This document shows positions 45,753 through 54,044 of a DNA stretch of 64,000 nucleotides, piece after piece; within the stretch, counting starts at the first letter, position 1, and each line of letters starts with the position of its first letter. Below the pieces are notes generated by a model that saw nothing but the letters and a program-made list of their open reading frames with translations, ran no database searches and was not told where the DNA came from. The translations under genes were made by a program, and so were the position numbers. The stretch spans positions 62,001 through 126,000 of the forward strand of contig CAMVRT010000001.1 in NCBI GenBank assembly GCA_947169975.1. Direction: 5' to 3'. This stretch comes from an uncultured Oscillospiraceae bacterium. GTDB lineage: Bacteria; Bacillota; Clostridia; Oscillospirales; Oscillospiraceae.

Positions 45753-45781
45753 ATTATATCAATCCTGTTCCGCCTGCGCAA
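45753..45781 (-). promoter_or_regulatory. Promoter of the BMP lipoprotein gene
   Basis: TTGCGC (45776-45781), 17-bp spacer, TGA-TATAAT (45753-45758) on the minus strand, with a leader of about 80 nt. No purine riboswitch core was found in it. Confidence 0.75.
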
Positions 45782-45817
45782 GCTTTTTTTCATTTTTTGT
45801 GCGGAAACGCCGTATAT

Positions 45818-46531
45818 TTATTTGTTGGCCATCTTCACGGCGATCTCCAGACCGATCTTCATCATATTGGTAAAGGTGTTCTGTCGATCCTCCGGCGGCA
45901 GCTCGATGCCGGTGACCAGATTGTCGGAGATGGAGCAGATGGCCAGCGCCCGCTTGCCGGTGTAGGCGGCGGTGCAGTACAGGGCGGCAGCCTCCATCTC
46001 CACGGCCATGACGCCCATCTTGCGGAACTTGGCGTTGCGGCCGGCGGCGTCATAGAAGGTGTCGCTGGAGTAGAGGTTGCCCACAGGCATCTTCACGCCC
46101 AGCTCTTTGGCAGACTCCACGGCGGCCATCAGCAGATCGAAATCGCAGATGGGGGCAAAGGTCCCGCCCAGCTCATACTGGTCAGCGAAATTGGAGTTGG
46201 TGCAGGCGCCCATGCCGGCCATGACGCTGCCCAGCTCCATGTCCTCCCGCATGGCGCCGGCGGAGCCCACGCGGATGATGTTCTCCACGTCGTACTGGGT
46301 GTAGAGCTCGTAGGAATAGATGCCGATGGAGGGCATGCCCATGCCGCTGGCCATGACGGAGACCGGCACGCCCTTATAGGTGCCAGTGTAGCCCTGGACG
46401 CCGCGGACGTTGTTGACCAGGACAGGGTTTTCCAGAAAAGTCTCGGCGATGAATTTGGCTCGCAGGGGATCGCCGGGCATCAGCACGGTTTTGGCAAATG
46501 CGCCCTTGGGTGCGTTGTTGTGGGGGGTCAT
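45818..46531 (-). CDS. deoD: Purine-nucleoside phosphorylase (DeoD type)
   Basis: 237 residues from the ATG at 46531 (AAAAGGAGGAACG). It splits purine (deoxy)nucleosides with phosphate. Motifs include 'MPGDPLRAKFIAETFL', 'GMGMPSIGIYSYEL', 'IIRVGSAGAMREDM' and 'MGVMAVEMEAAALY', with Asp in 'SISDNLVTG'. It follows deoC by 14 nt, and the transporter genes come next on the same strand. Confidence 0.96.
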   Translation of the reverse strand: MTPHNNAPKGAFAKTVLMPGDPLRAKFIAETFLENPVLVNNVRGVQGYTGTYKGVPVSVMASGMGMPSIGIYSYELYTQYDVENIIRVGSAGAMREDMELGSVMAGMGACTNSNFADQYELGGTFAPICDFDLLMAAVESAKELGVKMPVGNLYSSDTFYDAAGRNAKFRKMGVMAVEMEAAALYCTAAYTGKRALAICSISDNLVTGIELPPEDRQNTFTNMMKIGLEIAVKMANK

Positions 46532-46545
46532 GTTCGTTCCTCCTT

Positions 46546-47208
46546 TTATTCGTTCAGCGCCTTGACCGCCTTGACGATCCGGCTGGTGCCCAGACGCGAT
46601 GCGCCCAGGGCGATGAAATCCTCGGCGTCCTGCAGATCGGCGATGCCGCCGGAGGCCTTGATCTTCACGTGGGGCGCCACATGGTCGCGCATGAGGGCCA
46701 CGTCCTCCCGGGTGGCGCCGCCGCCCCCGAAGCCGGTGGAGGTCTTGATGAATTCGGCGCCGGACTCGGACACCACGCGGCACATCTCGATCTTCTCCTC
46801 GTCGGTGAGCAGGCAGGTCTCGATGATGACCTTCAGCAGCCTGCCCTGGCAGTGGGCCTTGACGGCCTTGATCTCCTCCAGCACGTCGTCGTAGCGGCGG
46901 TCCTTGACCCAGCCGATGTTGATGACCATGTCCACCTCGGAAGCGCCGTTTTTCACTGCGTCGAAGGCAGCAAGGCACTTGACGGCGGTGGTGTCGTAGC
47001 CGTTGGGGAAGCCGATCACCGTACAGACAGGGATCTTTCCCTCCACGTAGTCGGCAGCCTGCTTGACATAGGAGGCGGGGATGCAGACGCTGGCGCAGCC
47101 GTAGCGGATACCGTCGTCGCAGATGGCGCGGATCTGCTCCCAGGTAGCTCCCTGGGCCAGCAGGGTGTGATCCACCTTGGACAGGATGTTCTGCAGTTGA
47201 GCATTCAT
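46546..47208 (-). CDS. deoC: Deoxyribose-phosphate aldolase
   Basis: 220 residues, TIM barrel. The Schiff-base Lys is in '[15 protein letters not shown]' and the partner Lys in '[10 protein letters not shown]'. It splits deoxyribose-5-phosphate into glyceraldehyde-3-phosphate and acetaldehyde, so deoxynucleosides can be used for carbon. First gene of deoC-deoD, behind a strong promoter. Confidence 0.96.
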   Translation of the reverse strand: MNAQLQNILSKVDHTLLAQGATWEQIRAICDDGIRYGCASVCIPASYVKQAADYVEGKIPVCTVIGFPNGYDTTAVKCLAAFDAVKNGASEVDMVINIGWVKDRRYDDVLEEIKAVKAHCQGRLLKVIIETCLLTDEEKIEMCRVVSESGAEFIKTSTGFGGGGATREDVALMRDHVAPHVKIKASGGIADLQDAEDFIALGASRLGTSRIVKAVKALNE

Positions 47209-47255
47209 GGGAATTCTCTCCTTTCGCGGGAGGCCCGCATTATAATAGATGGGAT

Positions 47256-47284
47256 ATTATACCACATCCCTCGTCCGGTGTCAA
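47256..47284 (-). promoter_or_regulatory. Promoter of deoC-deoD
   Basis: TTGACA (47279-47284), 17-bp spacer, TATAAT (47256-47261) on the minus strand: a perfect sigma-A match. Confidence 0.92.
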
Positions 47285-47308
47285 AAACGGACGCTCTGCA
47301 TGGCAAAA

Positions 47309-47336
47309 AAACAGGGGGCTGCACAGCCCCCTGTTT
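47309..47336 (-). terminator. Terminator of the DUF1508 gene
   Basis: 13-bp perfect stem AAACAGGGGGCTG with its complement, 2-nt apex and flanking A/T runs. Confidence 0.85.
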
Positions 47337-47348
47337 ATCACCGGTCGA

Positions 47349-47723
47349 TCAGTCCTCCAGCTTGACGACCTCGGCGTCCGGCGCGTTGCGGCGGATGCTG
47401 TCGATGCCGTTGAGGCAGGAAGCCTTGGCCTTGTAGCCCTCGCCCACGGCGACGATCTCGCCGTTGCGGGCCTTCAGGCGGAAACGGAACTCGCCGGCCT
47501 TATCCACATAGACCTCAAACTTGGGGTTGGTGACGGTCTCGTAACCCTCCACGGTCTGATCCTCCAGCTTGGCGGCCACGGCGTTCTTGCGGACGCTCTC
47601 GATACCGTTCATGCAGGAAGCCTCGGTGTTGTACACTTCGCTGACGGCGATGACCTCGCCGTTGCCGGCCTTCAGATTGAACACAAAGCCGGTTTTGGTG
47701 GTTTTAACAACGAATTTACCCAT
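47349..47723 (-). CDS. DUF1508 (YegP-like) two-repeat protein
   Basis: 124 residues from the ATG at 47723 (AAGAGGTG). Two tandem YegP/DUF1508 repeats: 'FVFNLKAGNGEVIAVSEVY' with 'SCMNGIESVRKNA', and 'FRFRLKARNGEIVAVGEGY' with 'SCLNGIDSIRRNA'. The family is small, beta-rich and of unknown role. Monocistronic. Confidence 0.88.
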   Translation of the reverse strand: MGKFVVKTTKTGFVFNLKAGNGEVIAVSEVYNTEASCMNGIESVRKNAVAAKLEDQTVEGYETVTNPKFEVYVDKAGEFRFRLKARNGEIVAVGEGYKAKASCLNGIDSIRRNAPDAEVVKLED

Positions 47724-47814
47724 GAGGTACACCTCTTTCCACAAATTCCCGGGGAGTCCGGGTGTTTTCTGTTGTATATTTTACACGAATCGACAACGTA
47801 TGTAAAGGGCAATT

Positions 47815-48042
47815 TTACTTTTTGCCGAACAGGCCGCCCAGCTTGCCGGCGATGTCGCCCACGTTGTCCAGATTCAGCTTTGCCTTGATGCCGTCGATCA
47901 GCGGCTTGGCCTGCTCCTCGGGCAGATCTACGCCCAGCAGTCCCTCCACGGTCTTGACGGGCTCCTTGGCAAACTTCTCTGTCAGGCCCTTGTCGCCCTT
48001 GATCTTTTTCACCAGCTCGTCGATTTTTGCCTTGATATCCAT
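47815..48042 (-). CDS. Small helical protein, unknown
   Basis: 75 residues from the ATG at 48042 (AAAAAGGAGGATAC). Helical and charged: 'MDIKAKIDELVKKIKGDKGL', then 'EPVKTVEGLLGVDLPEEQAK' and a Gly-rich tail 'GKLGGLFGKK'. The middle (a kinked helix with LGVDLPEEQ) faintly resembles leader regions of the Nif11/NHLP type, but no modification enzyme is nearby. Function unknown. Confidence 0.65.
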   Translation of the reverse strand: MDIKAKIDELVKKIKGDKGLTEKFAKEPVKTVEGLLGVDLPEEQAKPLIDGIKAKLNLDNVGDIAGKLGGLFGKK

Positions 48043-48143
48043 GTATGTATCCTCCTTTTTCTTACCGGCACGATCCGTCGGTTTTATCACAAACATTATA
48101 CCACGCTAAATCGCGGAAGCGCAAGTCCCAATATCTCCTCATG

Positions 48144-48179
48144 CACAGGACCGGCGGGCTGTGTCCCGCCGGTCCTGTG
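48144..48179 (-). terminator. Strong hairpin after the 48240-48581 gene
   Basis: 15-bp perfect GC-rich stem (CACAGGACCGGCGGG arm) with a 6-nt loop. Confidence 0.7.
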
Positions 48180-48239
48180 TGGAAATCAAGTGATATGGGG
48201 TTCTCTCCGTCATCCTTATGAGGGGGTTCAATCGCAGAC

Positions 48240-48581
48240 TCACACCATGGCAGAGAAAATCTCCACGATGGGCATCTTCTTGGCAAAGCCCGCCATAAAT
48301 GACCACCGGAAGCTGTGATAGGTAAACTTCAGGGTGGGGTGCAGCGCAAAGGTGCTGAGCTTCACGTCCGTGATCTCGGGCAGGCGGATCGCGTAGAGGA
48401 ACTGTCCGGGCCTGCCGTGGAAGTCGGTGTCGTAGATGGCCAGCTCGTCTCCCTTGACGCACAGCAGCGCCATGCCGAATTCACCCCGTGGTGCGGCCTT
48501 GATGTTGCTCATGGTGAAAGCCTTGCGCTCATCGATATAGCCGCCGTCCAGCAGGCTCTGCGCCCAGTCATCCCTTGTCAT
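48240..48581 (-). CDS. Small protein, unknown
   Basis: 113 residues, start ATG at 48581 with a GAGGGA ribosome binding site. A short N-terminal helix ('MTRDDWAQSLLDGGYIDERK') is followed by a beta-rich region with 'FGMALLCVKGDELAIYDTD' and 'LPEITDVKLSTFALHPTLKF', reminiscent of a PH-like barrel. No family recognised. Confidence 0.55.
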   Translation of the reverse strand: MTRDDWAQSLLDGGYIDERKAFTMSNIKAAPRGEFGMALLCVKGDELAIYDTDFHGRPGQFLYAIRLPEITDVKLSTFALHPTLKFTYHSFRWSFMAGFAKKMPIVEIFSAMV

Positions 48582-48605
48582 ATGTCCAGTCCCTCTTTCG
48601 TTATC

Positions 48606-48665
48606 TTACTCGAAGTATCTCTCCAGCAGGTCCTTGAGTGCCTTGCCGTGACGGGCCTCGTCGCG
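48606..48665 (-). pseudogene. C-terminal remnant of a rubrerythrin
   Basis: On the minus strand the bases read '[19 protein letters not shown]' and a stop, closely matching the C-terminus '[19 protein letters not shown]' of the intact rubrerythrin at 48955. Nucleotide similarity ends abruptly at about 48665, and the 3' end of a small membrane gene abuts it (stop at 48670). It is the tail of a second, tandem rubrerythrin gene, the rest of which is lost. Confidence 0.85.
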
Positions 48666-48669
48666 GACG

Positions 48670-48912
48670 TTACGCATTGACGAAAATGCGAATGGCAAGA
48701 AACAGAATGTTGATACCAAGACCTACGAAAAAGAATATCTTGACCTTTTTCGCATTTTCCCATGCTACCGCGGCTTCTCCGTTCTCGATTGCATTTCTCA
48801 TTTTTCTGTACGGGTCAAGCGCGAGTAAACCCCAAATAACGCCAAAAGCAAATCCAAAAACGAGCATCGTCGTATACCCGCCTACGCTGGGCATTTTCTG
48901 GTTGTTGTCCAT
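48670..48912 (-). CDS. Small two-span membrane protein, unknown
   Basis: 80 residues with two membrane segments (about 13-33 and 58-77) joined by a cytoplasmic helix 'DPYRKMRNAIENGEAAVAW'. The gene is richer in A and T than its surroundings. A GAGGG sequence lies before the ATG at 48912. It sits where the rest of a second rubrerythrin would be, so it probably arrived with a rearrangement. No family recognised. Confidence 0.55.
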   Translation of the reverse strand: MDNNQKMPSVGGYTTMLVFGFAFGVIWGLLALDPYRKMRNAIENGEAAVAWENAKKVKIFFFVGLGINILFLAIRIFVNA

Positions 48913-48954
48913 CGTCTGATTTCCCCTCTCCCTCTCAAAAAAGCTTGGTGTTTC

Positions 48955-49521
48955 TTACTTGAAGTAACGCTCCAGCAGGCCCTTGAAAGCCTTGCCGTGG
49001 CGGGCCTCGTCGCGGGCCATCTCATGGATGGTGTCGTGGAGGGCGTCCAGGTTGTACTTCTTGCACAGCTTGGCCAGATCGGTCTTGCCCTGGGTGGCGC
49101 CGTTCTCGGCGTCCACGCGCATCTGAAGGTTCTTCTTGGTGGAGTCGGTCAGCACCTCGCCCAGGAGCTCTGCGAACTTGGCGGCGTGCTCGGCCTCCTC
49201 ATAAGCGGCCTTCTCCCAGTACAGGGCGATCTCGGGATAACCCTCGCGGGCAGCCACACGGCCCATGGCCAGATACATACCGACCTCGGAACACTCGGCG
49301 TTAAAGTTGGAGCGCAGGCCCTCGATGATCTCCTGCTGCACCTCAGCGGGCACATCGGCGCCGAAGCTCTTGCCAACGCCCAGCACATGCTCGGCAGCCC
49401 AGCTCATATCCTCAGCCTGCAGCACGAACTTCTCGGCGGGAACCTTGCAGATGGGGCAGCGCTCGGGGGGCGTGTCACCCTCGTGGACGTAACCGCAGAC
49501 GGAACAGACCCATTTCTTCAT
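48955..49521 (-). CDS. Reverse rubrerythrin (rubredoxin domain first)
   Basis: 188 residues from the ATG at 49521 (GGGAGGATAC). An N-terminal rubredoxin-type iron site ('[20 protein letters not shown]' plus 'IC') is followed by the diiron domain with '[13 protein letters not shown]', '[16 protein letters not shown]' and '[17 protein letters not shown]' as ExxH ligands. This domain order (rubredoxin first) defines the reverse rubrerythrins of clostridia, which reduce H2O2 and help oxygen tolerance. It has its own extended -10 promoter (TGG TATAAT, 49588-49593). Confidence 0.94.
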   Translation of the reverse strand: MKKWVCSVCGYVHEGDTPPERCPICKVPAEKFVLQAEDMSWAAEHVLGVGKSFGADVPAEVQQEIIEGLRSNFNAECSEVGMYLAMGRVAAREGYPEIALYWEKAAYEEAEHAAKFAELLGEVLTDSTKKNLQMRVDAENGATQGKTDLAKLCKKYNLDALHDTIHEMARDEARHGKAFKGLLERYFK

Positions 49522-49666
49522 GATAGTATCCTCCCATTTCAATCATAGTATCGCGGGACGGCATGTCCCGCCGACCTGTCGAAAGGTATTATACCATACC
49601 CTCTCCCTGTTTGGAAAGAGCAAAATGCGCCTTTCCCGCAGAAATCGCTCCCGTCATTCCCTGCGC

Positions 49667-49695
49667 TTGCCAAACCGTCCCAAAAGTCGTATAAT
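49667..49695 (+). promoter_or_regulatory. Promoter of the GlsB-like gene
   Basis: TTGCCA (49667-49672), 17-bp spacer, TATAAT (49690-49695). Confidence 0.8.
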
Positions 49696-49749
49696 CAGCC
49701 TGGCGGCCTGAGCCGCCGTCACTCGATCATCGAACAAGGAGGCAACGAT

Positions 49750-49983
49750 ATGATCATTTCTCTGCTGCTGGGCGCCCTCATCGGCTGGATCGCCGGTCAG
49801 CTCATGGGCTCCAAGGGCGGCATTATTCGCAGCATTCTGCTGGGTCTGGCCGGCTCCGTGGTCGGCAACTTCGTGGCCGGCTCCGTGGGCATCGGCGCCC
49901 ACAATTCCGTCGGCGCCATCCTCATCGGCGTAGGCGGCGCGTGTCTGGTGATCCTGATCGGCCGCTGGCTCTTCGGAAAGTGA
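49750..49983 (+). CDS. GlsB/YeaQ/YmgE-family small membrane protein
   Basis: 77 residues, three hydrophobic segments rich in Gly, with the family motif 'LLGALIGWIAGQLMGSKGG' and 'ILLGLAGSVVGNFVAG'. Known as transglycosylase-associated or general stress membrane proteins. Ribosome binding site CAAGGAGGC. The next gene starts 8 nt after its stop. Confidence 0.9.
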   Translation: MIISLLLGALIGWIAGQLMGSKGGIIRSILLGLAGSVVGNFVAGSVGIGAHNSVGAILIGVGGACLVILIGRWLFGK

Positions 49984-49990
49984 GAACGCC

Positions 49991-50491
49991 GTGGTGAAAA
50001 AGCCTGTTATCCACCCCTCCGCCTTCATCGCTCCCAACGCCACCGTTCTGGGCGATGTGACCATCGGCGCTGACTGCGGCGTGTATTTCGGTGCGGTGAT
50101 CCGCGCCGAGCAGGAGCCCATCGTCATCGGTGCGGGCTCCAACATACAGGACAACTGCGTACTCCATGTGGATGAGGGCTATCCTCTCACTGTCGGCGAG
50201 AACTGTACCGTGGGCCACGGCGCCATCCTCCACGGCTGCACCGTGGGTGACAACAGTCTCATCGGCATGGGCGCCATCGTCCTCAACGGGGCGGTGATCG
50301 GCCGGAACTGCATCGTGGGTGCCGGTGCGCTGGTGCCCCAGAATGCCGTGATCCCCGACGGATCGCTGGCGGTGGGCTGTCCCGCGAAGGTGCGCCGCGC
50401 CGTCACGGAGGAGGACGTCGCCGCCAACGAGCGCAGTGCCGCCTTCTATGTGGAGGAGAGCCGGGAGTATAAAAAGGAACAGAATCTGTAA
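49991..50491 (+). CDS. Gamma-class carbonic anhydrase-like protein
   Basis: 166 residues from tandem GTG codons at 49991 or 49994, translationally coupled to the gene before it. Left-handed beta-helix of hexapeptide repeats. The zinc His are visible in 'NCVLHVDEGYPLTVG' and 'VGHGAILHGC'. Family members (YrdA/PaaY/CaiE type) are gamma carbonic anhydrases or related transferases. C-terminal helix 'ANERSAAFYVEESREYKK'. Confidence 0.9.
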   Translation: MVKKPVIHPSAFIAPNATVLGDVTIGADCGVYFGAVIRAEQEPIVIGAGSNIQDNCVLHVDEGYPLTVGENCTVGHGAILHGCTVGDNSLIGMGAIVLNGAVIGRNCIVGAGALVPQNAVIPDGSLAVGCPAKVRRAVTEEDVAANERSAAFYVEESREYKKEQNL

Positions 50492-50495
50492 GGAA

Positions 50496-50526
50496 AAAGA
50501 AAGAGCCCCGGCTGGGCTCTTTCTTT
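50496..50526. terminator. Bidirectional terminator
   Basis: 13-bp perfect stem AAAGAAAGAGCCC with its complement and a 5-nt loop, between convergent genes. Confidence 0.88.
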
Positions 50527-50539
50527 GTCCTTATTGTCT

Positions 50540-51307
50540 TTATTTTTCCCGGTCCGCCTGGATCAGCAGCTTCAGTGCCTCCACGGCGGTCTTGACAGCG
50601 GAGGCGGTGTTCTCCGTCATGCCCTGGTCCAGGCCGGCGGCCTCCCGCTCCTGGTTCCAGATCACGTGGAAGCAGGAGCCGCAGCGGCATCTCAACGCGT
50701 CAGCCACCACGAACATGGCGGCGCTCTCCATCTCGCTGGCCTTGACGCCCAGCCGCTTCCAGGCCTCCCACTTGTCCAGCAGCTCGTTGGCAACGGGCAT
50801 GCGCTTGGGATTGTGCTGGCCGTAGAAGGAGTCCTTGCACTGGACGACGCCCACCTTGTAGCGCATGTCCAGGTTTTTGGCAGCCTGCACCAGTGCGGTG
50901 GTCACCTCGAAGTTCGGCACCGCCGGATACTCGATGGGCGCATACTCCCGGCTGGTGTGCTCAAAGCGCACGGCGCCGGTGGCGATGACGATGTCGCCGC
51001 TGTGCACGTCCAGATCGATGCCGCCGCAGGTGCCCACCCGGATAAAGGTGTCTGCGCCGATGGCGTGTAGCTCCTCCATGGCGATGGCGGCCGACGGCCC
51101 GCCGATGCCGGAGGAGCAGACGGTGACCTTCTCGCCCAGCAGCGTGCCGGTGTAGATGCGGAACTCCCTGTTCTGTCCCACGAAAACCGGGTTGTCAAAA
51201 TAGGCGGCAATGGCCTCGCACCGTCCCGGATCACCGGGCATGATGCAGTAGCGTCCCACGTCGCCCCGGACGCAGTGAATATGGAACTGTTTTTCCAGCT
51301 TTTGCAT
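50540..51307 (-). CDS. udp: Uridine phosphorylase
   Basis: 255 residues from the ATG at 51307 (AAAAGGGGGAGC). PNP/UDP superfamily: '[17 protein letters not shown]', '[18 protein letters not shown]', '[19 protein letters not shown]' and '[19 protein letters not shown]'. It cleaves uridine to uracil and ribose-1-phosphate and complements DeoD and DeoC in nucleoside use. Monocistronic with its own promoter. Confidence 0.93.
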   Translation of the reverse strand: MQKLEKQFHIHCVRGDVGRYCIMPGDPGRCEAIAAYFDNPVFVGQNREFRIYTGTLLGEKVTVCSSGIGGPSAAIAMEELHAIGADTFIRVGTCGGIDLDVHSGDIVIATGAVRFEHTSREYAPIEYPAVPNFEVTTALVQAAKNLDMRYKVGVVQCKDSFYGQHNPKRMPVANELLDKWEAWKRLGVKASEMESAAMFVVADALRCRCGSCFHVIWNQEREAAGLDQGMTENTASAVKTAVEALKLLIQADREK

Positions 51308-51374
51308 GGCTGCTCCCCCTTTTGTCAGCGGCATATTTTGTCAAGATAAGATCTGTTTGTTCTGTGCAGCCTTT

Positions 51375-51403
51375 ATTATACCGATATTTACGCAAAAATG
51401 CAA
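51375..51403 (-). promoter_or_regulatory. Promoter of udp
   Basis: TTGCAT (51398-51403), 17-bp spacer, TATAAT (51375-51380) on the minus strand. Confidence 0.8.
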
Positions 51404-51483
51404 CCAAAAGCGGAGCTGGCGGGCTTTTCCCGTTTGTCCATATCTTTCAGCGGTTAAAAACTCCCTCTCATGACAATGATAGG

Positions 51484-51518
51484 GATGGCGCGGTATCGAG
51501 ACGCGCCATCTTCCTTTT
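51484..51518 (+). terminator. Hairpin in the leader of the small lipoprotein gene
   Basis: 9-bp stem GATGGCGCG/CGCGCCATC with a 9-nt loop followed by TTCCTTTT, 30 nt upstream of the next start codon. It could be a terminator-type attenuator; only position and shape support this. Confidence 0.45.
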
Positions 51519-51547
51519 GACACAAAAAAGCACAGGAGGGAAAAGCA

Positions 51548-51919
51548 ATGGGCAAGAAAATGACTGCGTTTGCACTGGCTGCGCTGCTGGTACTGGGACT
51601 CAGCGGCTGCGGCAGCAACAGCAACCGCACCAACAACACCGACAGATCCAACGGCACCCGCAGCACCTATGGAACCGACGGCTCCCGCAACAGCGGCAGC
51701 CATGACAACGGCAATCAGAACGGCGACGGGCGCGGACGCGGCATCATGGGCGAGCTCGGCGATGGCATCGACGACGCCATGGATGACGCCGGCGACACCG
51801 TTCGGGACGCCGGCGACGCTCTGACCGGTGACAGCCGCCGCTATCAGGAGATGCTGGAAAACGGCCGGGTCCACGACTCCGACGGTTTCCTGCTGGACGG
51901 CGAGAATCGTCACGACTGA
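51548..51919 (+). CDS. Small Asn/Gly/Asp-rich lipoprotein, unknown
   Basis: 123 residues with lipobox 'LGLSGCGS' (Cys near 20). The mature part is low-complexity (Asn, Ser, Thr, Gly, Asp; 'NSNRTNNTDRSNGTRSTYGT'), then an acidic helix 'ELGDGIDDAMDDAGDTVRDA' and 'YQEMLENGRVHDSDGFLLDG'. Ribosome binding site AGGAGGGA. Similar small lipoproteins occur in clostridia; no function is known. Confidence 0.75.
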   Translation: MGKKMTAFALAALLVLGLSGCGSNSNRTNNTDRSNGTRSTYGTDGSRNSGSHDNGNQNGDGRGRGIMGELGDGIDDAMDDAGDTVRDAGDALTGDSRRYQEMLENGRVHDSDGFLLDGENRHD

Positions 51920-51932
51920 TCGGGCCGAGGCG

Positions 51933-51967
51933 AAAAATGCGGCCGGGCAAAGGCCCGCCGCATTTTT
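51933..51967. terminator. Bidirectional terminator
   Basis: AAAAATGCGG and CGGGC arms pair with GCCCG and CGCATTTTT (one bulge), between the convergent lipoprotein and feoB genes. Confidence 0.85.
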
Positions 51968-53818
51968 CTACATACCCAGCAGCCGCGCCGCACCGCTGAC
52001 CGCCGCGCACACCAGGATCCCCAGCAGGGTCGGCAGCGCCATGCCCACCGCCGTCCATTTCCAGCTGCCGCTCTCCCGGTGCAGCGTCAGGCAGGTGGTG
52101 CCGCAGGGAAAGTGCAGCAGACACGTCAGCATGGCGCAAAGGGCTGTCACTCCCGTCCAGCCGTGGGCGGTGAGGATCTGCCGCAGCTGGTCCAGCCCCT
52201 GATAGTCCGTCAGGCTCCCGGTCTGGAGATAGCCCATCAGCAGCACGGGCAGCACGATCTCGTTGGCGGGGAAGCCCAGCAGGAAGGCCAGCAGGATCAT
52301 GCCGTCCAGTCCCATGAGCCAGCCCAGCGGCTCCAAAAGGGAAGCCGCGCTGCTCAAAAGCGTTCCGTCCCCTATCCGCACGTTGGCCAGTACCCAGATC
52401 AGAAGCCCCGCCGGAGCCGCCACTGTCACCGCCCGGCCCAGCACGAACAGCGTACGATCCAGCACCGAGCGCACCAGCACCTGCCCCAGCCGTGGCAGAC
52501 GGTAGGGCGGCAGCTCCAGAGAAAAGGAGGACGACTCCCCCCGCAGCACCGTGTCGCTGAGAAGACGGGATGACAGCCACGTCATGGCAACGGAGAAGAG
52601 GATCACCAGCAGGAACACGCCGGTGGCGCACAGCGCCCGGATCCAGCCGGAGCTGCCCCGGGTGAAAAACAGGGTGATGAGGGCGATCAGCGTGGGAAAA
52701 CGCCCGTTGCACGGCACAAAGGCGTTGGTGAGCATGGCCACCAGCCGCTCCCGGGGACTGTCGATGATCCGGCACCCGGTGACGCCGCAGGCGTTGCAGC
52801 CAAAGCCCATGCACATGGTGAGGCTCTGCCGTCCGTGAGCGCCCGCGCTGCGGAACAGGCGATCCATGTTGAAGGCCACACGGGGCAGCAGCCCCGCGTC
52901 CTCCAGCAGGGTGAACAGGGGGAAGAAGATGGCCATAGGCGGCAGCATTACCGACACCACCCACGCCACCGTGCGGTAAACGCCGTCCACCAGCGCTCCC
53001 CGCAGCCACCACGGCGCGCCGGCGAGGAGGTCCCCCAACGGCTCCTGCAGTGCCATGAGCCACCGGCTCAAAAGCGCCGACGGCACGTTGGCGCCCCAGA
53101 TGGTGAGATAGAACACCAGCGCCAGCAGCCCCAGCATGGCGGGGATCCCCGTGGCCCGGGACGTCAGCAGCCGGTCCAGCCGCCGGTCGATGGCGTCGGC
53201 GCGGCCGCGCTCCCGGCGGACACAGGCGGCGGCGATGGCCTCTGCGCGCTCCATCTGGGCGGCGATGATCCCATCCCGCTCCGCCGTGTCGGATGCCACG
53301 TGCCAGCGGTTGGGCGCTGGCGGGTTTTTTGCCGTGTCCCGCAGCAGCCGGCACAGCTCCTCCAGTCCCTCCCCGCTTCGTGCGGAGACAGCCGCCACGG
53401 GAACATCCAGCGCAAGGCTCAGCCGCCGCAGATCCACGCTGATCTTCCTCCGCCGCGCCTCATCCATCAAATTGACGCACAGCACCATTCGCGGCGTCAT
53501 CTGCCGCACCTGCACCGCAAGGCACAGACTGCGCCGCAGTGCGGTGGCGTCCGCCACCACCAGCGTGACGTCGGCTCCGCCGACCGCGATGTAGTCACCG
53601 GCCACCTGCTCCTCCGGCGAGTCTGCCTGCAGAGAGTACGTGCCCGGCAGATCCACCAGCCGCAGCCGGAACCCCTCGCCCCGATATGTGCCCCGGGCCA
53701 GCTCCACCGTTTTGCCGGGCCAGTTGCCCGTGTGCTGGCGCAGCCCCGTCAGGGCGTTGAACAGCGTGGATTTCCCCACGTTGGGATTCCCCGCCAGCGC
53801 CACCGTATATTCCTCCAT
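51968..53818 (-). CDS. feoB: Ferrous iron transporter FeoB
   Basis: 616 residues from the ATG at 53818 (GGGAGGGGGC). The cytoplasmic G domain has G1 'GNPNVGKSTLFNALTG', G3 'LVDLPGTYSL', G4 'CVNLMDEA' and G5 'VSARSGEGL'. The membrane part has two Gate regions, with 'FGCNACGVTGCRIIDSPRER' and 'CLLHFPCGTTCLTLHRESG' carrying Cys residues thought to line the iron path. It is somewhat shorter than many FeoB proteins. No feoA or feoC lies next to it. Confidence 0.95.
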   Translation of the reverse strand: MEEYTVALAGNPNVGKSTLFNALTGLRQHTGNWPGKTVELARGTYRGEGFRLRLVDLPGTYSLQADSPEEQVAGDYIAVGGADVTLVVADATALRRSLCLAVQVRQMTPRMVLCVNLMDEARRRKISVDLRRLSLALDVPVAAVSARSGEGLEELCRLLRDTAKNPPAPNRWHVASDTAERDGIIAAQMERAEAIAAACVRRERGRADAIDRRLDRLLTSRATGIPAMLGLLALVFYLTIWGANVPSALLSRWLMALQEPLGDLLAGAPWWLRGALVDGVYRTVAWVVSVMLPPMAIFFPLFTLLEDAGLLPRVAFNMDRLFRSAGAHGRQSLTMCMGFGCNACGVTGCRIIDSPRERLVAMLTNAFVPCNGRFPTLIALITLFFTRGSSGWIRALCATGVFLLVILFSVAMTWLSSRLLSDTVLRGESSSFSLELPPYRLPRLGQVLVRSVLDRTLFVLGRAVTVAAPAGLLIWVLANVRIGDGTLLSSAASLLEPLGWLMGLDGMILLAFLLGFPANEIVLPVLLMGYLQTGSLTDYQGLDQLRQILTAHGWTGVTALCAMLTCLLHFPCGTTCLTLHRESGSWKWTAVGMALPTLLGILVCAAVSGAARLLGM

Positions 53819-53983
53819 CACGCAGCCCCCTCCCGCTGCGTTATTCTATGCGCGGCGCCGGGGCTCCGTTCTTTCGGGCCGGATTTCTCCTTGCTTTCCG
53901 GCCGATGTACGTCTATAATGGAGACAGAGACAACGGGACGGCAAAGTTTTCGACTTGTTCATATTTTTCCCGTCTCCGTGTGC

Positions 53984-53989
53984 TATGAT
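53984..53989 (+). promoter_or_regulatory. Extended -10 promoter of the alarmone synthetase gene
   Basis: TGC-TATGAT extended -10; no good -35 at 17 bp. Confidence 0.5.
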
Positions 53990-54044
53990 AAGAACAGCGA
54001 AAACCAGCGATCAGAAAATATCATAATAAGGCAGGTAATGTCTC

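Noticed and set aside
45665-45817. Purine riboswitch upstream of the nucleoside-binding lipoprotein gene
   Set aside because: The leader is only about 80 nt and I could not find the conserved three-way junction or loop sequences.
51744-53354. 536-codon alternative frame on the same strand within feoB
   Set aside because: Gly/Arg/Ala-rich out-of-frame shadow; the FeoB frame carries all G-protein motifs.
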